Shown piece after piece: positions 16,264 to 24,175 of a stretch of 36,061 nucleotides of DNA (positions are counted from its first letter, which is position 1; every line of letters starts with the position of its first letter). The position numbers and the translations under genes are program-made. The stretch covers positions 1 through 36,061 of the forward strand of contig JANQEJ010000142.1 in the NCBI GenBank assembly GCA_028278425.1, in the 5' to 3' direction. Source of the DNA: Planctomycetota bacterium. GTDB lineage: Bacteria; Planctomycetota; UBA1135; GCA-002686595. The notes under the pieces were generated by a model. That model had not been told where the DNA came from, made no database searches, and saw nothing but the letters and a program-made list of their open reading frames with translations.

Positions 16264-19097
16264 GACCCGTCCTCCTCGACCGCGCTCTCGTGCAGGAGCC
16301 CCTTGCCGAGCAACGCCTTGAACGTCGGATCCCAGGGCTTCGCGCCGCCGACGTCGAAGAACTCGCAGCGCCGCACGCGGCGCACGACCTCTTCGGCCGC
16401 GGCGATGGCCGACGCGTGGTCCGCCTCGGTCCACTCCGTCGCCAGCTCGAGCCCGATGTGGTCCTCGTCCTTGCCGACGTGGAAGTAGCCGAGCTCCGGA
16501 GCGCCCTTCAGGCCGTGCTCGCGGGCCAGCGGCTCGGTGAGCAGGCGGTAGAGCGGAAGCTGCAGGTCCTTCCACCGCCCGCGCTCGCGCGCGACCGCCT
16601 CCGGCGTGCGCGCGAGCTCGCCGGTCTTGTAGTCGAGCACCGCCCAGCGGCCGTCGTCGTGCGCGTCCAGCCGGTCGATCTTGCCCGTGAGCAGCATTGC
16701 CTCGCCGTCGACGACGAACGGATGCCCGTCCGCGGGCGACCACTCGGCGCGGAGGATCCGCCAGCCCTCGGCCCGCCGCCACGCCTGCACGGCGGCGACG
16801 CGGCGGAAGCGGTACTTGAGCTGCTCTAGTTGCAGCGCCACCGTCGGCTGCGGCTCGGCGCCGAAGCGCAGCCGCGCGAGCTTTTCGGCGCTCTCGACGA
16901 GGAAGTCCTCGATCGCGTCGGCGGCGCGCGAGTCGGCCGCGTCGCTCTCGCCGAACGCCTGGAGCACGTCGTGCGCGAACGTCCCGAAGCGCAGCGGCGT
17001 CAGCTCCCGGTCGCGATCGTCGCGCGTCTTGAGCCGCAGGACCTGCTCCAGATAGAAGAGGTAGGGCGACTCGAGGAAGCGCCGGAACGACGTGACGGAC
17101 ATGCGCTCGACGCGCGGCGCGTTCGCGCGGGTGGCGAGCGGCGGCGGCGCGGGCTCCTCCACGACCGCGGCGAGCTCGGGCCGCGCGCCCCGCGGGAGGA
17201 AGCGCCGCACCCGCCGCGCGACCTCCTCACGCGGAACCTGGAACGCGATGCGGCTCGGCACCAGCGGGTCGCCGCTGCGCGCGCGGCGGCCGGTGACGAA
17301 GGCGCACTCCTCGCGCGTGGCCAGGAGCACGCACGTCGCGTAGACGTCGCGCGCGAGCCGCGCGTCATTGTCGGGCAGGCCGAGACGCGAGCGCAAGGCG
17401 TCGGGCAGGAAGGCGTCGCCTTGAATCGACTGCGGCACGCGGCCTTCGTTGAAGCCGGTGACGACCAGCGCCGGCGCGTCGTCGAGCGGAAGCTCCAGCC
17501 AGCCGAGGGCCTCGACGGTCGGCTCGCCTGACCGCGCCGGCGCGGGCGGGACGCTCTTGCCGCGCGCGCCGCGCAGGCAGAGCCGCAGCGCCTCGTGCGC
17601 CTGCACGCGTCCGCCGGAGAGCGCCGGCGGAATGCGGGCGAGTTCCTCCAGCTCCTCGGCGAGCTTGCCGAGTGCGCCGGCGAGCACGCGCTCCTCCTCG
17701 ACGTCGGGATCGAGCGCCTCCTTGGCGTACACGCGCTCGAGGAACGCGAGGATCGCGTCGACCCAGCCGGCGAGCTCGCGCGGCCGGCCGCCCTCCAGCT
17801 CGCCGAGGAGCCCGGCGAGGCTCGCGGCGATCGCGCGCACGCCGAGCGTCTTCCGCTCCTCGCCCGGCCAGCCGCCTTCCGCGTCGCCGGCGCCGCGCGG
17901 CAGGTGCTCCTCGTAGTAGCGGTCGAGCACCTCGACCGGGTCGAAGTCGTCCGCCAGCCGCGGCGCAACGTCGGGATGGCGCGCGAGCGCGGCGAGCTCG
18001 GGGAAGCCGCGCCGCTCGAGGAAGTCCGCGGCGGCGGCGAGCAGCTTGAACGGACGCGTCGTCGGAAGCGGCGTGCCCGCCGCGTTGCGCAGGCGCGCGC
18101 CGGCGGCGCGCAGGCGACGCTCGAGGTAGGGCGCCACCTCGTCGTCGGCGAGGCCGATCGTGATCTCCTCCGCCGCGCGTTCCTCGCACCAGCGGCCGAG
18201 CAGGTCCTCGACGCGGTCCGCCTGGTCGGCCGGCTTCTCCTCGACGAACCAGCTCGCCGCGGGCAGCGGCACGTCGCGCTCCGTCCAGAACGACGGCACG
18301 AGCCGCCCGATCGCGTCGAAGCCCGGTGCGAGCTCCTCCGGCGCCGCGATGAGCGCGGTGGCGCGCGCGCCGAGGCGTGTCACGACCTCGGCGAGGAGCT
18401 CGTTCATGTCGGCGATGCCGATCAGCACGACCTCGCGCGTCGCTTCGACCTTTTCCGCCTGGATCGCCGCTCGCCGCCCTTCGTGCGGGTCGCAGAGCTC
18501 CGCCTCGTCGAGCGCATCGCGCCAGTGCGCCTGCGCGCGCGCGAGCACCGCCCAGCGCGAGCGCTCGGAGTCGTGGTCGGGTCCGCGGTCCTCGCGCACG
18601 AGGTCCTCGAAGTCGAGCCCCTCCGGCGCGAGCACGCCGTGTACCGCGCGGACGGTCTCCGCGAGGCGCAGCCGCGTCTCCGCGTCGCGCCGGCGCGTCG
18701 AGCCGCGCGCGACGCGTTCGAGCTCGAACGCCGAGAGGTTCTCCAGTGCGCGCCGCCAGGCGAGCGTCCGCGCGAGCCGGCCGGCGGCCGGACGCTCGAG
18801 CGCCACGAGCTCGTCGACGAGGACGCCCTGCGTCACGACGTGCGGCGGGCTCCAGCCGGGCGGAGCCTCGCGGGCGAGCAGTTCCTCGAGGCGCCGCGCC
18901 GCGCGGCTGCCCGGCACGGCGACGAGGAGCGCGGACAGGTCGTCGCCGCGCTCGGCGCGCAGCCAGCGCGCCGCGGCGGGCAGGGGCGGCCCGTCCCAGC
19001 CCAGGAAGACGCGCCGCGTGCCCTCGGTGTCCGGCGGGAGGTCCGCGCCTTCGAACGGGAGCATCGCCGTCGCGTCGGTCTTGCGCCGCGGGCTCAT
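16260..19097 (-). CDS. addB: AddB-like PD-(D/E)xK nuclease
   Basis: The protein is 945 residues from ATG at 19095-19097, with AAGGAGG five bases upstream. The N-terminal two-thirds resembles an inactivated helicase: 'LLVAVPGSRAARRLEELLAR' opens it, but no Walker A lysine is seen. The C-terminal nuclease begins near 'MSVTSFRRFLESPYLFYLEQ' and carries 'LRFGTFAHDVLQAFGES', 'GKIDRLD' and 'VLDYKTG' (about residue 823), then 'KDLQLPLYRLL', the PD-(D/E)xK order of AddB/RecB-type nucleases. The four-cysteine iron-sulphur cluster of Bacillus AddB is not evident. It overlaps the downstream addA-like gene by four bases and its own start overlaps the membrane-protein stop, so translation of all three is probably coupled. 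The open frame continuing upstream of 19097 is not coding. Confidence 0.82.
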   Translation of the reverse strand: MSPRRKTDATAMLPFEGADLPPDTEGTRRVFLGWDGPPLPAAARWLRAERGDDLSALLVAVPGSRAARRLEELLAREAPPGWSPPHVVTQGVLVDELVALERPAAGRLARTLAWRRALENLSAFELERVARGSTRRRDAETRLRLAETVRAVHGVLAPEGLDFEDLVREDRGPDHDSERSRWAVLARAQAHWRDALDEAELCDPHEGRRAAIQAEKVEATREVVLIGIADMNELLAEVVTRLGARATALIAAPEELAPGFDAIGRLVPSFWTERDVPLPAASWFVEEKPADQADRVEDLLGRWCEERAAEEITIGLADDEVAPYLERRLRAAGARLRNAAGTPLPTTRPFKLLAAAADFLERRGFPELAALARHPDVAPRLADDFDPVEVLDRYYEEHLPRGAGDAEGGWPGEERKTLGVRAIAASLAGLLGELEGGRPRELAGWVDAILAFLERVYAKEALDPDVEEERVLAGALGKLAEELEELARIPPALSGGRVQAHEALRLCLRGARGKSVPPAPARSGEPTVEALGWLELPLDDAPALVVTGFNEGRVPQSIQGDAFLPDALRSRLGLPDNDARLARDVYATCVLLATREECAFVTGRRARSGDPLVPSRIAFQVPREEVARRVRRFLPRGARPELAAVVEEPAPPPLATRANAPRVERMSVTSFRRFLESPYLFYLEQVLRLKTRDDRDRELTPLRFGTFAHDVLQAFGESDAADSRAADAIEDFLVESAEKLARLRFGAEPQPTVALQLEQLKYRFRRVAAVQAWRRAEGWRILRAEWSPADGHPFVVDGEAMLLTGKIDRLDAHDDGRWAVLDYKTGELARTPEAVARERGRWKDLQLPLYRLLTEPLAREHGLKGAPELGYFHVGKDEDHIGLELATEWTEADHASAIAAAEEVVRRVRRCEFFDVGGAKPWDPTFKALLGKGLLHESAVEEDGS

Positions 19098-20725
19098 CCG
19101 TCCTCCTTGAGGTGGAGCTCGAAGCCCTCGAACGAGCCGTGGTTGGCGGGCGTGAGGTCGAAGCGCTCCCTGAGCGCGCGCACGTGCTCGCCGCGGAGCG
19201 GATCGTTCTCGAAGTGGAAGAACACGCGCTCGCGCACGAACACGCGCGTCCCGGCCTCGAGGTAATCCTGAGCGCCGTCGGGGACCTTCGGCGCGTTGAG
19301 CCCGACGTCGACGACGAGCGGTCCGACGCCGATCTCGTTGCGGTAGGCCCAGGTGTCCGCGTACGGCTCCGGCCACGAACGGTTCAGGAGCAGCATGAGC
19401 ATGAACTCCTGGAACCCGGTCAGGACGAGCACCGAATCTTCGCCGCCCGTGGCGACGCAGGCGTCGCGTCCCCAGTCGAGCCGCGGCGTGCCGCTGTCGT
19501 ACGCCGCGAGCGTGCGCTGCGCGCCGGCGAGCTGCGCCGCGACGAGGAGCGCTCCGGCGGCGGCGGTCTTGCCCGCGCCGGCGAACGCGTGGTGGGGGAG
19601 CGCGACGCCGCCCGCGAAACCCGCGGCGACGAGCGCGACGGCGCCGAACGTGCCGAGGCGCTCGAGCAGGCTCTCGTAGGGGAAGGCGGCTCCCGCGAGC
19701 GCCACGAGGAACACGATGGAGGTGAACACGCGTTGCGCCGTTCCGCGCGGCGGATCGCCGAGGCGCCAGGCGAGAAGGACGGCGCCGAGCGCGGCCGGCA
19801 GGGTGACGATGTAATAGGCGCCGCGCTCGGTGTAGTCCCAGAGCGCGAAAAACACGACGTAGGGGAGCGTGACCGCGAGCACGGCGAACGCGGCGCTCGG
19901 ACGCAGTCGCAGGAGGCTCCCCGTCGCCGTCATGCCGAGCAGCACCGGCGCGAAGGCCGGCGTGATCCACTCGCCCGCCGCGTAGGTGAGGAACTCGCCG
20001 GGGCCGTAGCCCTCGGCGAGCTGCTGCCGCCAAGCGACGGCCCAGCTCGCGCCCGGATCGGCTTGCGTGGCGACGCCGCCCGCGGCCAGGTAGCGCGCCG
20101 CGTACATCGCGCCCAGCGAGATCGCGCCGCCGAGCGCAAAGGCGCCGAGGTCGCGCACGCGGCGGTCCTTGGCGCGCCCGCCGGTCGAGACCGCGTAGAC
20201 CGCGAGCACGCCGGGGAGGAGCAACCCGCCGCTCTGGTGGGAACCGACGACCGCGCCGAAGGCGAGCGCTGCGCCGAGAACGCGCCACGGCGAGCTCTCC
20301 GCGCGCAGCCCGGCCAGCACGAGCGCGAGCAGCCCGACCGCCGCGAGGTGCGTGCCGTGGATCTCGCCCGCGACCGCGAAGAACCACGTCGACGCGGCGG
20401 TGAGGACGAGCGCCGCGAGGAAGAGCGCGGCCGCGAGGCTCGCCCCGCGACGCCGCGCGGCGACGAACAGGAGCACGCCGCCCGCCGCCGTGCCGGCCGC
20501 CGACAGGAGCCGCAGCGCCGTCAGCGGGTCGATCCCGCCGTTCGCGGCCACCCACGTCCACCCGCGCGCGAGGGGCATGAAGAGGAAGTGGGTCTGAAAG
20601 ACCCGGTCGCGGACGATGCACCACACGAAGAACAGGTCGTCCCCGTAGGTGCGCTCGGGAAGAAGCAGGGCGAACAGCGCGAAGAGGACCGCGAAGGCCG
20701 CGAACGGAGCGAGGCGCGCGTACAC
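19094..20725 (-). CDS. Polytopic membrane protein (glycosyltransferase 39/DUF2723-like)
   Basis: The product is 543 residues from GTG at 20723-20725, with about ten predicted transmembrane helices between residue 7 and about 390. A C-terminal soluble part of about 150 residues follows, with 'VFVRERVFFHFENDPLRGEH' near the end. The first loop carries 'ERTYGDDLFFVWCIVRD', with an Asp-Asp pair in the position where GT-C fold glycosyltransferases and DUF2723 proteins keep catalytic acidic residues. That assignment is tentative. It precedes the AddB-like gene with a four-base ATGA overlap, but no functional link to DNA repair is apparent. It may only share the transcript. A CATAAT at 20732-20737 on the minus strand could be the -10 box. 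Confidence 0.55.
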   Translation of the reverse strand: MYARLAPFAAFAVLFALFALLLPERTYGDDLFFVWCIVRDRVFQTHFLFMPLARGWTWVAANGGIDPLTALRLLSAAGTAAGGVLLFVAARRRGASLAAALFLAALVLTAASTWFFAVAGEIHGTHLAAVGLLALVLAGLRAESSPWRVLGAALAFGAVVGSHQSGGLLLPGVLAVYAVSTGGRAKDRRVRDLGAFALGGAISLGAMYAARYLAAGGVATQADPGASWAVAWRQQLAEGYGPGEFLTYAAGEWITPAFAPVLLGMTATGSLLRLRPSAAFAVLAVTLPYVVFFALWDYTERGAYYIVTLPAALGAVLLAWRLGDPPRGTAQRVFTSIVFLVALAGAAFPYESLLERLGTFGAVALVAAGFAGGVALPHHAFAGAGKTAAAGALLVAAQLAGAQRTLAAYDSGTPRLDWGRDACVATGGEDSVLVLTGFQEFMLMLLLNRSWPEPYADTWAYRNEIGVGPLVVDVGLNAPKVPDGAQDYLEAGTRVFVRERVFFHFENDPLRGEHVRALRERFDLTPANHGSFEGFELHLKEDG

Positions 20726-20764
20726 CTCGGGATTATGGCGTTTTCGCGGCGCGAGTTCGCGCCC

Positions 20765-20772
20765 GCTATGCT
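20765..20772 (+). promoter_or_regulatory. Candidate -10 box GCTATGCT
   Basis: The octamer ends six bases before the VOC gene start at 20779 and contains TATGCT, close to the sigma-70 -10 consensus. It lies in a 53-base divergent intergenic region. No -35 box at 16-18 bases was recognised. A similar octamer occurs before other starts in the window. Confidence 0.4.
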
Positions 20773-20778
20773 GGCGAG

Positions 20779-21153
20779 ATGCGCATCACCGGCCTCGATC
20801 ACGTCCAGCTCGCGATGCCCCGCGGCGCGGAGGAGGAAGCGCGGCGCTTCTACGCCGGCGTGCTCGGCCTCGAGGAAGAGGAGAAGCCGGAACCGCTCCG
20901 CGCGCACGGCGGCGCGTGGTTCCACGGCGGCGGCGTGTACGTGCACCTCGGCGTCGAGGACGACTTCCGCGCTGCCAAGAAGGCCCACGCCGCCTTCCTC
21001 GTCGCCGACCTGGAGGCCTGCCGCGCCGAGCTCGCCGCCGCGGGGTGCGAGGTCGCCGCCGCCGAAGGCCCGGTGGCGCGCTTCCACGCCTTCGACCCGT
21101 TCGGCAACCGGCTCGAGTTCATCCGCGACGGCGAGGGCTTCTCGCAGCGATGA
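20779..21153 (+). CDS. VOC-superfamily (glyoxalase-like) protein
   Basis: The product is 124 residues. It opens with 'ITGLDHVQLAMPRGAEEEAR', has 'FYAGVLGLEEEEKPE' in the first beta-alpha-beta unit, and ends with 'ARFHAFDPFGNRLEFI'. This is the paired beta-alpha-beta-beta-beta fold of glyoxalase, bleomycin-resistance and dioxygenase proteins. His8, the His in 'YVHLGVEDD' and Glu in 'NRLEFI' could bind metal, as usual for the family. Substrate cannot be told from sequence. The stop TGA overlaps the ATG of the following hydrolase gene (ATGA), so the two are co-translated. Confidence 0.8.
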   Translation: MRITGLDHVQLAMPRGAEEEARRFYAGVLGLEEEEKPEPLRAHGGAWFHGGGVYVHLGVEDDFRAAKKAHAAFLVADLEACRAELAAAGCEVAAAEGPVARFHAFDPFGNRLEFIRDGEGFSQR

Positions 21154-21818
21154 GAACCGAGCATCTCCGCGTGGCGCGGACGGCGCGCTATCACGTCCTG
21201 GGCGAGCCGGGTCCGAACCTGCGCGAGGTCTGGTTCTGCCTGCACGGCTACGGCCAGCTCGCGGCGGAGTTCCTGGAGGAGTTCCGGCCGATCGCGGACC
21301 CTTCGCGGCTCCTCGTCGCGCCCGAGGGACTCTCGCGCTACTACCGCGACGGCGGCGGCGGCGCGGTCGGCGCCTCCTGGATGACGAAGGAGGACCGGGA
21401 GCGCGAGATCGCGGACTACCTCGAGTACCTGGACGCGCTCCACGCGCGCGTGTTCGAGGAGGTCGAGCGCGATGCCGTGCTCGTCCACGTCTTCGGCTTC
21501 TCGCAGGGAACCGCGACCGCGTGCCGCTGGGTGGCGCAGGGCAAGGTGCGCGCCGACCGACTGACGATCTGGGCTGGGCTCGTGCCGCCGGACGTCGACC
21601 TGAAGGCTGCTGCGGAGCGCTACCGCGCCGCGTCGATCACCCACGTCGTCGGCGAGCGCGACCACTGGGTGGCGGCGAAGGGCCTTGAAGACGAACGCGC
21701 GCGACTCACCGAGCACGAGCTCTCGTTCAACCTCATCCGGTTCGAAGGTGGGCACCGGCTGGACGGTTTGACGCTTGAGCGGCTAGCGTCGGTTCCCTCG
21801 GGCAGCGACTCCGGTTAG
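21150..21818 (+). CDS. Alpha/beta-hydrolase (phospholipase/carboxylesterase-like)
   Basis: The product is 222 residues from ATG at 21150-21152, overlapping the VOC stop. It shows the carboxylesterase/phospholipase layout: 'LHGYGQLAAE' (31-40) for the oxyanion hole, nucleophile elbow 'GFSQG' with Ser118, 'GERDHWV' with Asp171 and 'GGHRLDG' with His202, all in order and at usual spacing. The length fits the compact esterase family. The protein has no signal peptide, so it is probably cytoplasmic. Coupling to a VOC protein suggests small-molecule or ester metabolism, but the substrate is unknown. The next gene begins after 137 bases in DNA of different composition. Confidence 0.82.
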   Translation: MRTEHLRVARTARYHVLGEPGPNLREVWFCLHGYGQLAAEFLEEFRPIADPSRLLVAPEGLSRYYRDGGGGAVGASWMTKEDREREIADYLEYLDALHARVFEEVERDAVLVHVFGFSQGTATACRWVAQGKVRADRLTIWAGLVPPDVDLKAAAERYRAASITHVVGERDHWVAAKGLEDERARLTEHELSFNLIRFEGGHRLDGLTLERLASVPSGSDSG

Positions 21819-21878
21819 AGAGGCCGTCAGGGCCACGTCGTCAAGGCTTGGGAGGATGGTGCTCGAAAGGAGCCGTAG

Positions 21879-21995
21879 ATGCATGGCATCGAATCCTCCG
21901 AAGAGGCACGATCTGCGAATGGTCGCCGGCGACGTCAACCGCTCGGGGGAAAGCGATGGCGAAGAGTAAGCGCACGTTCGAACTGCGCCTTTTGA
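21879..21995 (+). CDS. Possible 38-residue leader ORF overlapping the CHAT gene start
   Basis: AAGGAG at 21867-21872 lies six bases before ATG at 21879, opening a frame of 38 codons that ends in TGA at 21993-21995, inside the CHAT gene in another frame. The peptide is basic in its centre (RRRRQPLGGKRWRR) and matches nothing recognised. It could be a translated leader that influences the downstream start at 21956, or chance. Only the ribosome site supports it. Confidence 0.2.
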   Translation: MHGIESSEEARSANGRRRRQPLGGKRWRRVSARSNCAF

Positions 21996-24175
21996 CCGGG
22001 GAGTCCTACAGGTTCGAAAGCGATGCCAACATCCGGCGGATCGCGAAGAAGTGGTCCTACCTCGTAAGGAATCGCCTACGCTGGGACAAACGTACGCAGC
22101 TCAACGAGAGCGCGCGCCGAGACCTAGCGTCATTCCGGCGAGCCAGCGGTCGTCGCAAGCTGGCCGCGGCCGACATAGACCGAATCGGCGCCGCGAGGGT
22201 CATCGAGGTGCGCGTTCCCGACGTTGCGGACTTCGAGTCGAGCTGGGAGCTGCGGGTCCTGCCTTGGGAGCACTTTCTCAGCAGCGTTGCGGCGGCTTAC
22301 GGCAACGAGCTCGAAGCGGTCACGCGCAACCTCTGGCGAGCCAAGGTGCGACCGTACACGGCCACGCCGCGGAAGGTGATGGTGGTGGAGAGCGCGCCGG
22401 GCGATTTGGAGAGCAAGTACACCTTCGAGTCCGAACGCGAGCTGGTCCAGTCCAACCTCCAAGTTGAGGACGACGAGAACTTTCGAGTGCTCGTTACACC
22501 GACGCTGCGCGAGCTGCGCGACGCCGTGGCGGACTTCAAGCCCCACGTGGTCCATCTGGCCGGTATCGATGCACACGAGGGTGCCCTGGCGCTGCGCCTG
22601 CCCTTCGATCGGCGTCGACACGACGGCTACTACCTCGAAGACGAGGACGACGGTGCCGTCGTCGTCGATGCCAAGAGCATCGCGGAGGCGCTGACGCCCG
22701 AAGGGCACCGGCCGCTGATGGTCTGCTGCGGCTTCTTCCACTCGGCTAGCCGCATTTGCCCGTGGCTCGTGCGCGAGGGGGTTGAAGCCGCTTTCGGCAT
22801 TCGTGACGAGATCGACGACGGCACGGCCGAGTTGTTCTACGCCACCCTGTACCGCGCCTTTGGCGCTACCGAGCACAAGTTTCTGCCGACGTTTCGCATG
22901 GCCCTCCAGAACGCCCGCAGCTCCGGAGAGGGCCTGCGGGGGGCCGGGCTCGTGCTGTGGTCCCGCAGGCCGCTCCTCGACGTCGTGCCAGAGAAGGGAC
23001 CCGATCCGATACAAGACGCGCGTGAGAAGCTGCACTCACAGCGGAAGGAAGTCGAGACGGCCACCGTGGGTGCTCACGCGACGCCATGCGGCGACGTCAA
23101 CTACGCCCGCCTCCACAACGGCCGTCCGCTGTTCCAGTCCTTCAGCCTGCACCGCACGAGTCTCGCCCACGTGCACGACGTCCGAATCGAGGTCGTCCTA
23201 CGTGTCGGGCCTCCCCCCGGGTTCCGTTATCGCGCCTCGGTCGACGTGAAGGCGGCGACCAAGGACATGCGGAAGGACATCAGGATCCCGCTGACGTGGG
23301 AATACATGCGTGACCTTCGGGAGAGCGTACGCACGACGATCTATGCGCACGTGACCCACGAAGGACGCACGGTGTTGGAGAAGACCTGGCCGGTCACGCT
23401 CCACCCGGCCAACGAATGGCTCGACACCCCCGAAGACAACGTCTTCCTGCCTTCGTTCGTCCTTCCCAGCGATCCGGCCGTCGCACAGATCATCGATGCC
23501 GCACAGAAATACCTCGAGGCTTACGGTGGCTCGGGAAGCGGCTTCGATGGGTACCAGAGCGTCACGACGACCGACGATGGTGAGGAGTTGGACGGCGTCG
23601 ACCACCAGGTTCAAGCGATCTGGCACACGCTGTACCACGACTTCGACCTCAAATACGTGAACCCGCCCCCGACCTACACCGAGGACGCGCAGCGACTTCG
23701 AACGCCATCGCGCATCATCGAAGAGAGACGCGGCACGTGCATCGATCTAGCGCTCCTCTTCGCGGCGTGCCTCGAATACATAGAGATCCACCCGGTTCTC
23801 TTCCTCATGAAAGGGCATGCCTTCGGCGGTTACTGGCGTAGCGAGAGCGCGTACGAGCGGTACTTTCAGCCGACGGCGGGAGGCGAAACGGAGCGAGAGG
23901 AGCAACGCTCGGGAGTACTCCCCGCCGAGCCGTGGGTGACGATTCCGGAGAGCTACGATGACTTGATGAGGCACGTCTGGGAGGAGAGCCTCGCCCCGAT
24001 CGAGACGGTCTATCTGACGGAACGCGAGACGCTGCTGGCGGCGTGGGACGCCGGGATCGAGAACCTGCAGGCTCCGGAGGAGTTCGACGTGGCGCTTCAG
24101 ATTCGACGGGCTCGCGAACGCAGCGATGCCGGCCCCGGCGTCACGCCGATTCCATACGAGGGGTGGCACCGGTGA
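21956..24175 (+). CDS. CHAT-domain protease fused to a transglutaminase-like module
   Basis: The protein is 739 residues from ATG at 21956, with GGGGGA upstream. The upstream frame to 21848 is probably not coding. Residues about 85-340 look like a CHAT caspase-like domain: strand 'RKVMVVESAPGD', catalytic His200 in 'PHVVHLAGID', Cys257/258 in 'PLMVCCGFFHSAS'. A beta-sandwich (about 380-485) leads to a transglutaminase-like domain: 'GYQSVT', 'LKYVNPPPTY', 'RTPSRIIEERRGTCIDLALL' with Cys595, and 'LMKGHAFGGYW' with His621. That C-terminal module is recalled from the N-termini of DUF4011 helicase proteins found in defence loci. It overlaps the next gene as GTGA. There is no signal peptide or membrane segment. 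The DNA is less GC-rich than its flanks, suggesting transfer. The CHAT part is divergent; the inferred role is proteolysis triggered by an unknown signal. Confidence 0.72.
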   Translation: MAKSKRTFELRLLTGESYRFESDANIRRIAKKWSYLVRNRLRWDKRTQLNESARRDLASFRRASGRRKLAAADIDRIGAARVIEVRVPDVADFESSWELRVLPWEHFLSSVAAAYGNELEAVTRNLWRAKVRPYTATPRKVMVVESAPGDLESKYTFESERELVQSNLQVEDDENFRVLVTPTLRELRDAVADFKPHVVHLAGIDAHEGALALRLPFDRRRHDGYYLEDEDDGAVVVDAKSIAEALTPEGHRPLMVCCGFFHSASRICPWLVREGVEAAFGIRDEIDDGTAELFYATLYRAFGATEHKFLPTFRMALQNARSSGEGLRGAGLVLWSRRPLLDVVPEKGPDPIQDAREKLHSQRKEVETATVGAHATPCGDVNYARLHNGRPLFQSFSLHRTSLAHVHDVRIEVVLRVGPPPGFRYRASVDVKAATKDMRKDIRIPLTWEYMRDLRESVRTTIYAHVTHEGRTVLEKTWPVTLHPANEWLDTPEDNVFLPSFVLPSDPAVAQIIDAAQKYLEAYGGSGSGFDGYQSVTTTDDGEELDGVDHQVQAIWHTLYHDFDLKYVNPPPTYTEDAQRLRTPSRIIEERRGTCIDLALLFAACLEYIEIHPVLFLMKGHAFGGYWRSESAYERYFQPTAGGETEREEQRSGVLPAEPWVTIPESYDDLMRHVWEESLAPIETVYLTERETLLAAWDAGIENLQAPEEFDVALQIRRARERSDAGPGVTPIPYEGWHR

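Noticed and set aside
21848..21955. Longer start for the CHAT protein at 21848
   Set aside because: The extra 36 residues show no family character, and the ATG at 21956 has a GGGGGA ribosome site and a normal start sequence.
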